A stretch of DNA of 64,000 bases from Bacteroidota bacterium (GTDB lineage: Bacteria; Bacteroidota; Bacteroidia; Sphingobacteriales; Sphingobacteriaceae), in NCBI GenBank assembly GCA_026224775.1, contig JAMFRP010000014.1, forward strand, positions 62,001 through 126,000, given 5' to 3'. How positions within the stretch are numbered: the stretch's first letter is position 1; each line of letters opens with the position of its first letter. The position numbers and the translations under genes are program-made. This document shows positions 9,743 to 17,534 of the stretch, piece after piece. Below the pieces are notes generated by a model. The model was not told the origin of the DNA, did not search any database, and saw nothing but the letters and a program-made list of their open reading frames with translations.

Positions 9743-9764
9743 TATATAGATGTGCAACTATATA
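9743..9764. promoter_or_regulatory. 22-bp dyad upstream of the DUF6515 gene
   Basis: TATATAG and CTATATA form 7-bp inverted arms around an 8-nt spacer, ending 13 bp before the ATG at 9778. The site is AT-rich and resembles an operator. It differs from the OxyR boxes at 21337 and 35228 by a spacer one base longer between ATAG and CTAT, so I do not call it an OxyR site. Chance is possible in such AT-rich DNA. Confidence 0.3.
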
Positions 9765-9777
9765 AATCTTACTCATC

Positions 9778-10791
9778 ATGAAAAACATAATTAAATCATT
9801 ATCATATGCGGCATTAGCCGTTATGACAGGTTTGGCTTTAAGCTTACCTGCAAATGCTCAGCATCGCGATGGCGGTGGCGGTGGTGGCAATTCACACCCT
9901 GCACCCCAACGATCTGCTCCTCAAAGTGCCCCTGCCAGGAGTTTTACTCCTCGTGCCAGTACACCTTCCCCGCAACGAAGCAACACCGGCCAACGCAATT
10001 ATAATAACAACCGCCAAACTACTACACAAAGGAGTACTAACGGTATAACACAAACAAGGCAATACAGCGGCCATGTGCCAGCCAACACACAATCCGGATC
10101 AGCGGCACGAGCTTATCGTCCGGCTGCGGGTTCTACCCAGGGTTCATACTATGGTCGTACCCACAACAGTGGTTTTTCAGGTGGCGTAAGTGTACGTGCA
10201 GGCTTTACCGCACGCGGCAATACTTATTATCACTATAACCATGGTTATTATGGTTCGTATTATGCGCCAAGGCTTGGGTTTAGCCTGGGTGTTTTACCTT
10301 ATGGGTATTATCCGTTTTATTATGGTAATGACCAATATTTTTACAGCGGCGGTTTGTTTTATCAGTTTGATAACGACCAATATACAGTTGTTGAGCCACC
10401 TGTAGGCGCCGAAGTAACTACATTACCGTCAAACGCGCAATCAATTGTAATTAATGGCCAGCAATATTATGAGGCTGATGGTGTTTACTATGCGCCGATA
10501 ACTAAAGATGATGGAACACTAAGCTACCAGGTTGCAGGTAAAGACGGTGAGTTAAATACAACCGATGATCCGTCGGTTGATAATACCCCTCCGGCTCCGC
10601 AAATTGGAGACGTTGTTACCCAGCTACCGCCTAATTGCAGAAAGATCAGTGTTAATGGCACCAAGTTGTACCTTTCTCCTGATGGCATTTATTATCAAGC
10701 TCAGGTAGACCAGAATGGCACCAAAACTTACAAAATTGTAGGCCTACCTGAAGATGATGATCAGAACCAACCGGATCAAACAAGTAACTAA
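9778..10791 (+). CDS. Exported DUF6515-like protein with low-complexity N-terminus
   Basis: A 337-aa protein with a signal peptide (1-27, LPANAQ). A Ser/Pro/Gln/Asn/Arg-rich linker (about 30-125) is followed by a Tyr/Gly-rich stretch (about 145-200) and then two repeats of about 50 residues: TLPSNAQSIVINGQQYYEAD then GVYYAP, and QLPPNCRKISVNGTKLYLSP then DGIYYQA. The paired repeats match DUF6515, a family of unknown function common in Sphingobacteriaceae. It probably sits in the periplasm or on the envelope. It forms a single-gene unit with its own terminator. The function is not known. Confidence 0.72.
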   Translation: MKNIIKSLSYAALAVMTGLALSLPANAQHRDGGGGGGNSHPAPQRSAPQSAPARSFTPRASTPSPQRSNTGQRNYNNNRQTTTQRSTNGITQTRQYSGHVPANTQSGSAARAYRPAAGSTQGSYYGRTHNSGFSGGVSVRAGFTARGNTYYHYNHGYYGSYYAPRLGFSLGVLPYGYYPFYYGNDQYFYSGGLFYQFDNDQYTVVEPPVGAEVTTLPSNAQSIVINGQQYYEADGVYYAPITKDDGTLSYQVAGKDGELNTTDDPSVDNTPPAPQIGDVVTQLPPNCRKISVNGTKLYLSPDGIYYQAQVDQNGTKTYKIVGLPEDDDQNQPDQTSN

Positions 10792-10812
10792 TACAATCAA
10801 ATAATATTTCAG

Positions 10813-10840
10813 GGCGATACTGGTAAGTATCGCCTTTTTT
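10813..10840 (+). terminator. Rho-independent terminator after the DUF6515 gene
   Basis: GGCGATAC at 10813-10820 pairs with GTATCGCC at 10827-10834 around a 6-nt loop, followed by six T. It lies 22 bp after the stop codon. Confidence 0.85.
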
Positions 10841-10923
10841 GTTTATGCTGAGTAGAACTAATTATGTAATGTAATTAGTCCGGTAATAACTTATTTATAC
10901 ATTAGAGCCATTAATCTACCCTA

Positions 10924-11409
10924 ATGGAATCTAAATCAATCTATGTCTTACCTGATGATAAAATAACTTTTTGTCTTAAAAGCTTAAAGTCATTTAAAAC
11001 ATCAAGGCTGTTTAGCCCTATCGTATATTTGCTAATAAATTGTCTTTTCATTTTCGCTTTATTAGGGTTTGATAACTATCCCAGGGATTTAATAGTTTAT
11101 ATCTTATTGTGTTTATTGACAACATGTGCTTCTTATTTTATAACTACAAAAGCAATAAAAAGATATAGCAATATAGTTGTAAGTATAAGTTTTTTTGAGA
11201 GTAACTCTTTTGAAATAACAACTTTACTTGACAAAAAACATTCGATAAACAGTAAAGAATATTCTAAAGATGAAGGTGTTCTGGCAGAAAGTAGAAATGA
11301 AAAATTTAATACATATATTATTCTTTATAATGAACAAGCGTTCACATTAATACCCGAATGGTTTGAGGGAAACAATGAATTAAAAAGTTTTTTAATGTTA
11401 CCTAAGTAA
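10924..11409 (+). CDS. Unknown small membrane protein, AT-rich
   Basis: A 161-aa protein I do not recognise. Two hydrophobic segments (about residues 34-51 and 56-76) form a likely helical hairpin, with a hydrophilic N-terminus (1-30) and a C-terminal domain of about 80 residues (SFFESNSFEITTLLDKKHSI) that looks beta-rich. This layout recalls YcxB-like proteins, but the motif match is too weak to name it. The gene is visibly more AT-rich than its neighbours, which could mean recent gain. It stands alone behind a terminator. Confidence 0.6.
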   Translation: MESKSIYVLPDDKITFCLKSLKSFKTSRLFSPIVYLLINCLFIFALLGFDNYPRDLIVYILLCLLTTCASYFITTKAIKRYSNIVVSISFFESNSFEITTLLDKKHSINSKEYSKDEGVLAESRNEKFNTYIILYNEQAFTLIPEWFEGNNELKSFLMLPK

Positions 11410-11466
11410 GCCTAAAAATCACAATCCCATTAATTATAGGTATCTTTAGAGAAATCCGGTACTTAT

Positions 11467-11748
11467 ATGATTTTGTTCTCAAAAAGAAATTTGCATTATT
11501 CCGATTACAAATGGAGCGCTTATCCCCATAACGATCCGCATGTATACGGAAAACCGGATGCAACTCCCTTTGATAAAGAAGAAGGCAACGAAATGGTTTA
11601 CCTGATAAACCGTTTAATGATACTTTGGGATTACCGCTTTGCCAACACCGGCAACAAAATCGAAAAACTAATTCACGACCAGCTACCCGCAGAGATTAGT
11701 GCCCAGGAAGAAGTGCAAATCTGGGTTAAAACCAATCTTAAGTTTTAG
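11467..11748 (+). CDS. Conserved-looking small hypothetical protein
   Basis: A 93-aa soluble protein with no recognised domain. It is rich in aromatic residues (HYSDYKWSAYPHNDPHVYGKP) and has a predicted helix EEGNEMVYLINRLMILWDYRF and a charged C-terminus. No signal peptide and no Cys. It lies 57 bp after the 161-aa gene on the same strand and is followed by a palindromic repeat. Normal codon composition supports a real gene. Confidence 0.6.
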   Translation: MILFSKRNLHYSDYKWSAYPHNDPHVYGKPDATPFDKEEGNEMVYLINRLMILWDYRFANTGNKIEKLIHDQLPAEISAQEEVQIWVKTNLKF

Positions 11749-11781
11749 ATCTATATTTTCTTAAAAACCGCTTAATAAACC

Positions 11782-11880
11782 GATCGTCATTGCGAGCGAT
11801 AGCGTGGCAATCGCTGACTTTGCAGGTCGATCTGTACAGTTTGGGATTGCCACGTCGTTACACTCCTCGCAATGACGATC
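11782..11880. repeat. Palindromic intergenic repeat, CGTCATTGCGAG type, copy 1
   Basis: The outer arms GATCGTCATTGCGAG (11782-11796) and CTCGCAATGACGATC (11866-11880) are exact reverse complements. The inner arms CGTGGCAATC (11803-11812) and GATTGCCACG (11845-11854) also pair exactly. The unit is the same family as 36906-36991 but has diverged between the two arm pairs. No coding capacity. Confidence 0.8.
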
Positions 11881-12110
11881 CGTTTTTGCATTCATTTAAA
11901 TGCTGGTTGCTCTTTTTTTGCAATTCCTTTGTAAAAAACCGGTACATTTTATCTTAAAAAAAACAAAACCATCACTATTCTATTCTAATAGTGTTTATTT
12001 GCCTGTGCAAATAATATCATTTTTAGTAATGATTTATTATTAAAAGTGTGATATTTGGGTCTCGTTAACGGCCCACCTGACATATATTTTGTTTATCAAC
12101 CTTTTCTTAA
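11881..12110. other. AT-rich leader before the pentose phosphate cluster
   Basis: This 230-bp non-coding stretch, with the repeat before it, makes up the 362-bp gap 11749-12110. It must hold the promoter of the 12111-21241 cluster. The closest matches to the Bacteroidota -7 element TAnnTTTG are imperfect (GATATTTG near 12051 and a version with one extra base near 12083). I see no riboswitch fold or small ORF. Confidence 0.4.
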
Positions 12111-12854
12111 ATGAAAAACACTTCTGCCATTGTAAAAATCCTTTCAATTGATATTGGAGGCTCCCATATTAAAGCAACCATCCTTAATGACAAAGGCGAA
12201 TTGCAAAAAGCTTACGATAAAGTCGTGACCCCAATACCGTCAAACCCGGAGAATGTTATTGCTTCTATTAAAAAACTGGTATTAGGATTTCCTGATTATG
12301 ACCATGTTTCTGTTGGTTTTCCGGGGTATGTACGCGACGGTGTAATAAAAACAGCACCTAATTTGGGTACTGACGATTGGAAAGACGTTGACTTTGCTGA
12401 AAAATTAACAACAGCATTAGGCAAACCAACCAAAGTAGTAAACGATGCTGACATGCAGGGCTTAGGTGTAGTTAGCGGCAAAGGTTTTGAAATGGTGCTT
12501 ACTTTGGGTACTGGTTTTGGTACTGCCCTATTAATGGACGGCCATTTATTACCACATTTAGAGGTATCCCAACATCCCATCTCAAAAAAAGAAACTTATG
12601 ACGAGTACATAGGCGAAAAAGCGCTTGAAAGAGACGGCAAAAAGAAGTGGAACAAACGCATGGAAAAGGTTTTTGAAGTTTTAAAAACAGTATTCAATTA
12701 CGACACCTTATACATAGGCGGTGGTAACGCGGATAAGCTGACTTTCAAACTGGATGATAACATGAAAATTGTTACCAATGAGGACGGCATAAAAGGCGGC
12801 TCGAGATTGTGGACAGTGGAACATAATACTAAAACAGCAAACCCTTCGGCATAA
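12111..12854 (+). CDS. ppgK: ROK-family glucokinase, polyphosphate glucokinase-like
   Basis: Predicted to phosphorylate glucose to glucose-6-phosphate, probably with polyphosphate and/or ATP. The 247-aa protein has the ROK phosphate-binding motif DIGGSHIKA (about 15-23), sugar-binding SVGFPGYV, NDADMQGLG (Asp as general base) and LTLGTGFGTALL. It lacks the CxCGxxGC zinc motif of classical ROK kinases, as polyphosphate glucokinases do; the segment there is HLEVSQHPI. It begins the pentose phosphate cluster, 46 bp before tkt, and would supply the substrate of Zwf. Whether polyphosphate is used cannot be read from sequence. Confidence 0.82.
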   Translation: MKNTSAIVKILSIDIGGSHIKATILNDKGELQKAYDKVVTPIPSNPENVIASIKKLVLGFPDYDHVSVGFPGYVRDGVIKTAPNLGTDDWKDVDFAEKLTTALGKPTKVVNDADMQGLGVVSGKGFEMVLTLGTGFGTALLMDGHLLPHLEVSQHPISKKETYDEYIGEKALERDGKKKWNKRMEKVFEVLKTVFNYDTLYIGGGNADKLTFKLDDNMKIVTNEDGIKGGSRLWTVEHNTKTANPSA

Positions 12855-12900
12855 GGAAATTTATAAAGCAACCTAATAATACTATTATATATTTTAAAAA

Positions 12901-14910
12901 ATGGATACAATAGCAATCCCAAGCATTGAGGAACTGGGCATAAATACAGTTCGTATTTTATCAGCAGATGCTGTACAAAAAGCAAATTCAGGACACCCGG
13001 GTACCGCCATGGCCCTTGCGCCAATGGGTCACGTACTTTGGAAAGAGTTCATGACTTATAATCCTAAAAACCCACATTGGGCAAACCGCGACAGGTTCAT
13101 CTTATCGTGCGGACATGCCTGTATATTACAATACAGCTTTTTATACCTTACCGGATACGATTTATCGCTGGATGATATTAAAAATTTCCGCCAGTTAAAC
13201 AGTAAAACTGCCGGTCACCCAGAATATGGCTTGTGCCCGGGTATTGATGTAACAACAGGTCCTTTGGGTCAGGGCTTTGCTAACGGTGTAGGTTTCGCAA
13301 TCGCACAAAAACATTTAGCGGCACGTTACAACAAACCAGGTTTTGATCTTTTCAATTATAATATCTACGCAATCTGTAGCGATGGTGATATGATGGAAGG
13401 TGTAACTTCAGAAGCAGCTTCATTGGCTGGCCACCTGGAGTTAGGTAACATTATTTATTTATATGATGATAACCATATCTCTATAGAAGGTGCAACCGAC
13501 ATCACATTTAACGAAGATGTAAGCGAGCGTTTCCGCGCATACGGATGGCATGTGCAGGAAGTTGCTGATGTTAACGATGTACACGCTTTAGAATTAGCTA
13601 TAACAAACGCTAAAGGTGAAAAACAAAAACCATCATTAATCCGCGTTCGTTCATTGATCGCTTATGGCAGCCCTAATAAGTCAGGCACAGCCGGATCACA
13701 CGGTTCACCACTTGGCGCTGATGAGATTAAATTAGTAAAAGAGTTTTTTGGTTTCGATCCGGATAAATCATTCAATGTACCTGCCGAAGTATTAGAGTAC
13801 TACCACAAAGTAGGTTCAAGAGGCGAAAGCACCGAGGCTAAATGGAATCAATTATTTGCCGATTATAAAGCACAATACCCTGAACTTGCAGCAGAATATG
13901 AAACAGCTGTTAAAGGCGAATTGCCAAAAGGCTGGGCAGATTCATTACCTGTATTTAAAGCATCTGATCCTAAAATGGCAACCCGTGTTGCATCAGGTAA
14001 AGCATTAAATGCACTTGCAGATAAAATCCCATATTTAATTGGTGGCGCTGCCGATTTGGCACCATCAACCGAAACTAACTTAAAGAACTTCGATTCTTTT
14101 ACATCTGAAAACAGGGCTGGTCGCAACTTCCACTTCGGTATCCGCGAACATGCTATGGGTTCAGCATTAAATGGTATGGCTTTAACAGCAGGCGTTATTC
14201 CTTTCGGCGCGACGTTCCTGATGTTCTCTGAATACATGCGCCCGCCGATCCGTTTGGCATCCATCATGAAAATAAGCCCGATCTTCGTTTATACACACGA
14301 TAGTATTGGCTTAGGCGAGGATGGTACCACTCACCAACCGGTTGAGCAATTGGCATCATTACGTTCTATACCAAGAATCACGGTTATTCGTCCTGCTGAT
14401 GCAAACGAAACTGTACAGGCATGGAAAACAGCCGTTGAGCACAAAGATGGCCCGGTTGTATTGGTATTCACCCGTCAGGGCTTACCAATCCTTGATCAGG
14501 ATAAATATGGTAAAGCTACCAACCTTGTAAAAGGTGCTTACATATTATCAGAAGCCAGCAAAAACCCTGATTTGATATTAATGGCAACAGGTTCTGAAGT
14601 TTCTTTAATTATGGAAGCTCAGGCTAAACTGGAAGCAGAAGGTATTTCAACCCGCGTGGTAAGCATGCCATCATGGGAGTTATTTGAAAAACAAAGTGCC
14701 GCTTACAAAGAGTCGGTATTCCCTAAAGCTTACCGCAAACGTTTAGCTGTTGAAATGGCATCACCAATGGGATGGCATAAATACACTACCGACGAAGGCG
14801 ATATGTTAGGTATGGAAACCTTTGGTGAATCTGCACCAGCAGAAGAACTATACAAACATTTCGGCTTTACTGTTGATAACGTAGTTAAAAGAGCGAAAGC
14901 TTTATTATAG
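12901..14910 (+). CDS. tkt: Transketolase
   Basis: A thiamine-diphosphate enzyme that moves two-carbon units between sugar phosphates in the non-oxidative pentose phosphate pathway. It is full length at 669 aa, single chain. The N-terminal ThDP domain has NSGHPGTAMALAPM, TGPLGQGFANGVG and the CSDGDMMEG metal-diphosphate loop; the pyrimidine domain has GIREHAMGSALNGM and HDSIGLGEDGTTHQPVEQL; a C-terminal domain follows. Cytoplasmic. It lies between ppgK and rpiA on the same strand. Confidence 0.97.
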   Translation: MDTIAIPSIEELGINTVRILSADAVQKANSGHPGTAMALAPMGHVLWKEFMTYNPKNPHWANRDRFILSCGHACILQYSFLYLTGYDLSLDDIKNFRQLNSKTAGHPEYGLCPGIDVTTGPLGQGFANGVGFAIAQKHLAARYNKPGFDLFNYNIYAICSDGDMMEGVTSEAASLAGHLELGNIIYLYDDNHISIEGATDITFNEDVSERFRAYGWHVQEVADVNDVHALELAITNAKGEKQKPSLIRVRSLIAYGSPNKSGTAGSHGSPLGADEIKLVKEFFGFDPDKSFNVPAEVLEYYHKVGSRGESTEAKWNQLFADYKAQYPELAAEYETAVKGELPKGWADSLPVFKASDPKMATRVASGKALNALADKIPYLIGGAADLAPSTETNLKNFDSFTSENRAGRNFHFGIREHAMGSALNGMALTAGVIPFGATFLMFSEYMRPPIRLASIMKISPIFVYTHDSIGLGEDGTTHQPVEQLASLRSIPRITVIRPADANETVQAWKTAVEHKDGPVVLVFTRQGLPILDQDKYGKATNLVKGAYILSEASKNPDLILMATGSEVSLIMEAQAKLEAEGISTRVVSMPSWELFEKQSAAYKESVFPKAYRKRLAVEMASPMGWHKYTTDEGDMLGMETFGESAPAEELYKHFGFTVDNVVKRAKALL

Positions 14911-14926
14911 AAAGTACTTATTAGCA

Positions 14927-14997
14927 AGTATCGAGTAGCAAGATATGCTGCTTAATACTTGCTATTATATGTTATAAAAGTCTTGCTACTTGATACT
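14927..14997. repeat. Palindromic repeat between tkt and rpiA (TACTCGATACT type)
   Basis: The 17-nt arms at 14927-14943 and 14981-14997 pair with one mismatch; inside, AGCAAGTAT and ATACTTGCT also pair. TACTCGATACTAAA recurs just after at 15001, next to the rpiA start. It could weaken tkt-rpiA read-through or stabilise the transcript. Only one such element is seen in the window. Confidence 0.6.
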
Positions 14998-15016
14998 AAA
15001 TACTCGATACTAAACA

Positions 15017-15715
15017 ATGAACTGGCAAAGCGACATACTCAACACCCTTGAATGGTCAGGAACCATTATCAACCTTGAAGGAAAACAAAAGGTTGCTGAT
15101 GAAATTGCCACCAGGGTTAAGGATGGCGATATATTGGGCGTAGGTTCAGGTTCAACAGTTTATGTGGCCCTGATAGCTATTGCTAAACGGATAAAAGAGG
15201 AAGGTTTAAAAGTGAAAGCAATACCCACCTCGATTGAAATTTCGCTGTTTTGCGCTAAACTTGGCATACCCTTAACTACCCTTTTCGAAAACAAACCCGA
15301 TTGGTTATTTGACGGTGCCGATGAGGTTGATCCCGACAAAAGTTTAATTAAAGGCAGGGGTGGCGCTATGTTTAAAGAGAAACTGCTCATCAGCTCAAGC
15401 CCTAAAAATTATATTATTGTTGATAACAGCAAACTGGTAAAAAAGCTTGGCACCAATTTCCCGGTACCTATCGAGGTTTTCCCTACGGCTTTACTGCATG
15501 TAGAAGAGGAATTAAGAAAGCTAGGTGTAAGTGAATTACTGCTAAGGCCAGCAAAAGGTAAAGACGGCCCTATTATTACCGAAAATGGTAACTTGGTTTT
15601 GGATGCACGTTTTCATAATATTGGTAAGGATATGGAGCATGCCATAAAATCGATAACTGGGGTAATTGAAAGCGGCTTATTTATAAATTACAATGTAGAG
15701 ATTTTAATGGCTTAG
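15017..15715 (+). CDS. rpiA: Ribose-5-phosphate isomerase A
   Basis: Interconverts ribose-5-phosphate and ribulose-5-phosphate. The 232-aa protein has the RpiA signatures GVGSGSTV (about 42-49), DGADEVDP with catalytic Asp residues, and KGRGGAMFKEKL with the catalytic Lys/Glu region. Length is normal. The ATG at 15017 gives an N-terminal extension of about 20 residues before the first helix, common in this group. It sits in the pentose phosphate cluster; no rpe gene is present here. Confidence 0.95.
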   Translation: MNWQSDILNTLEWSGTIINLEGKQKVADEIATRVKDGDILGVGSGSTVYVALIAIAKRIKEEGLKVKAIPTSIEISLFCAKLGIPLTTLFENKPDWLFDGADEVDPDKSLIKGRGGAMFKEKLLISSSPKNYIIVDNSKLVKKLGTNFPVPIEVFPTALLHVEEELRKLGVSELLLRPAKGKDGPIITENGNLVLDARFHNIGKDMEHAIKSITGVIESGLFINYNVEILMA

Positions 15716-15807
15716 AATTATGACATTAGCCTACAAACAGCATAAATAGGTGGTACACTTATTGACGCTAAATACACAAAAAGCACTAATTAATACATAT
15801 ATTCATA

Positions 15808-16899
15808 ATGGAAACTAACAAAGTAAAACAAATACACAGCTTCGGTCAAAGCATCTGGCTGGATTTTATAGATCGCGAAATTATTGCATCAGGTAACTTG
15901 CAAAAACTTATCGACGAAGAAGGCATCAGGGGTGTAACCTCAAACCCGGCGATTTTTGAAAAGGCTATAACCAGCGGTACCGATTATGACAAGGATATTG
16001 TTGAACTGGCAAAAACGCATTCTGATAACGAAGAGATCTTTTTTGGTCTTGCGGTAAAGGACATTCAAAATGCTACAGCATTATTTGAAGGCGTATACAA
16101 CGAATCAAAAGCTGAAGACGGTTATGTAAGTCTAGAGGTATCTCCATTTTTAGCATTAAAAACTAAAGAAACCGCTGATCAGGCAGAAAAACTTTGGAAA
16201 GAAGTTGCCCGCAAAAACGTAATGATCAAAATCCCAGGAACACAACCGGGTTTGGCGGCAATTCGCCAATCGATAGCAAGAGGTATTAACATCAACGTTA
16301 CTTTACTTTTTGGCCTGCCTCGTTACGAAGCAGTAACCGAAGCTTATATCTCAGGTTTAGAAGATCATTTGGCAGCAGGCCACAAAATCGCTCACATATC
16401 ATCAGTAGCAAGCTTTTTCTTAAGCCGTATTGATGTTTTGGTTGATCCATTGCTTGACGAAAAAGGGTTAGGAGATCTAAAAGGCGAAGTTGCTATCGCG
16501 TCAGCTAAAAAAGCATACGAAATTTATAAAAGAGTGTTCAGCGGCCCACGTTGGGAAAAACTAGCTGCAGCAGGCGCTCAGCCACAACGTTTGTTATGGG
16601 CAAGTACCAGCAGCAAAAACCCTGCATTTAAAGATACTAAATATGTTGAGGCTTTGATCGGCCCTGATACTGTTGATACCGTTCCTTTGGAAACTATCTT
16701 AGCATTTGCTGATCATGGTATTGCTGCGAATACTTTAGAGCAAGGTTTGGATAAAGCAACTGAAACTTTAGATAGAATTAAAAAAGCAGGTATCGATATA
16801 GACCAGATCACCCAGCAATTAGAAGACGAGGGTATTGATAAATTTAACAAACCTTTCGAAAAATTGTTACAAGCTATCGAGGATCAAAAAAACAAATAA
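15808..16899 (+). CDS. tal: Transaldolase
   Basis: Transfers a dihydroxyacetone unit between sugar phosphates. The 363-aa protein begins with the transaldolase signature GVTSNPAIFEKAI (about 42-54) and carries the Schiff-base lysine in NVMIKIPGTQPGLAAI. Its length and insert pattern fit the long Tal type found in actinobacteria and Bacteroidota rather than the 220-aa MipB type. The next gene starts only 5 bp downstream, so they are almost certainly co-transcribed. Confidence 0.95.
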   Translation: METNKVKQIHSFGQSIWLDFIDREIIASGNLQKLIDEEGIRGVTSNPAIFEKAITSGTDYDKDIVELAKTHSDNEEIFFGLAVKDIQNATALFEGVYNESKAEDGYVSLEVSPFLALKTKETADQAEKLWKEVARKNVMIKIPGTQPGLAAIRQSIARGININVTLLFGLPRYEAVTEAYISGLEDHLAAGHKIAHISSVASFFLSRIDVLVDPLLDEKGLGDLKGEVAIASAKKAYEIYKRVFSGPRWEKLAAAGAQPQRLLWASTSSKNPAFKDTKYVEALIGPDTVDTVPLETILAFADHGIAANTLEQGLDKATETLDRIKKAGIDIDQITQQLEDEGIDKFNKPFEKLLQAIEDQKNK

Positions 16900-16904
16900 T
16901 CTTG

Positions 16905-17534
16905 GTGGAAACATTAGCCATAAAATTCCTGTTTTTTGACATTGGGGGCATTTTGCTTACCAATGGCTGGGGCCACGAATCCCGCGAGGAAGCGGCTAGG
17001 AAATTCGGGCTCGACTATAACGAGGTTAAAGAGTTGCACACATTCATTTTTAATGTGTACGAAGCATCTGGTGTTGACCTTGACGAATACCTCGATACGG
17101 TAGTTTTTAATCATCCGCGCGATTTTACACGCGAAGATTTTAAGAACTTTATGTTCGAACAATCGGTTGAATTGCCTGATATGCTGGCTTGGTTAAAAGA
17201 GTGGAAAAAGGATTGTGGTTTCAGGATAATCGCCATCAATAACGAGGGCAAAGAACTGAACGACTATCGCATCAAAAAATTCAAACTGCATGATGTATTC
17301 GACGCGTTTGTGTCTTCGTGCGAAGTCAAAATCCGTAAACCTGATCCCGCTATATTTAAGTTAGCAATGGGCATAGCAATGGCTCAACCACAGGAATGCG
17401 TGTATTTTGACGATAGGAAAATGTTTGCGCTTGCTGCCAAGAAATTAGGCATGCGCGCGTATCAGCATACCGACTTCAAGATCACAAAAAAAATACTGGA
17501 AGATTTAAAAAAAGAACAAACTCAAACAAAATGA
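16905..17534 (+). CDS. HAD-superfamily phosphatase embedded in the pentose phosphate cluster
   Basis: A 209-aa HAD hydrolase. Motif I is FFDIGGIL with nucleophile Asp12 (counted from GTG), but the usual second Asp is Gly14, as in YihX-like phosphatases. Motif II is AINNEG, motif III is RKPDP with Lys145, and motif IV is FDD (169-170). Substrate unknown; a sugar phosphate is plausible from context and from YihX, a glucose-1-phosphatase. There is no ATG: the start is GTG 16905 or TTG 16902, 2-5 bp after tal. Its stop overlaps the gnd start (ATGA), so translation is probably coupled to both. Confidence 0.85.
   Translation: METLAIKFLFFDIGGILLTNGWGHESREEAARKFGLDYNEVKELHTFIFNVYEASGVDLDEYLDTVVFNHPRDFTREDFKNFMFEQSVELPDMLAWLKEWKKDCGFRIIAINNEGKELNDYRIKKFKLHDVFDAFVSSCEVKIRKPDPAIFKLAMGIAMAQPQECVYFDDRKMFALAAKKLGMRAYQHTDFKITKKILEDLKKEQTQTK

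Noticed and set aside
9743..9764. A third OxyR site before the DUF6515 gene
   Set aside because: ATAG and CTAT are 8 nt apart rather than 7 and the inner T/A positions do not fit. Listed only as an unassigned dyad.
13863..14267. A 134-aa frame on the - strand within tkt
   Set aside because: It lies wholly inside the conserved transketolase gene and has no domain. The same applies to the 134-aa - strand frame at 62569-62973 inside lpxC/fabZ.
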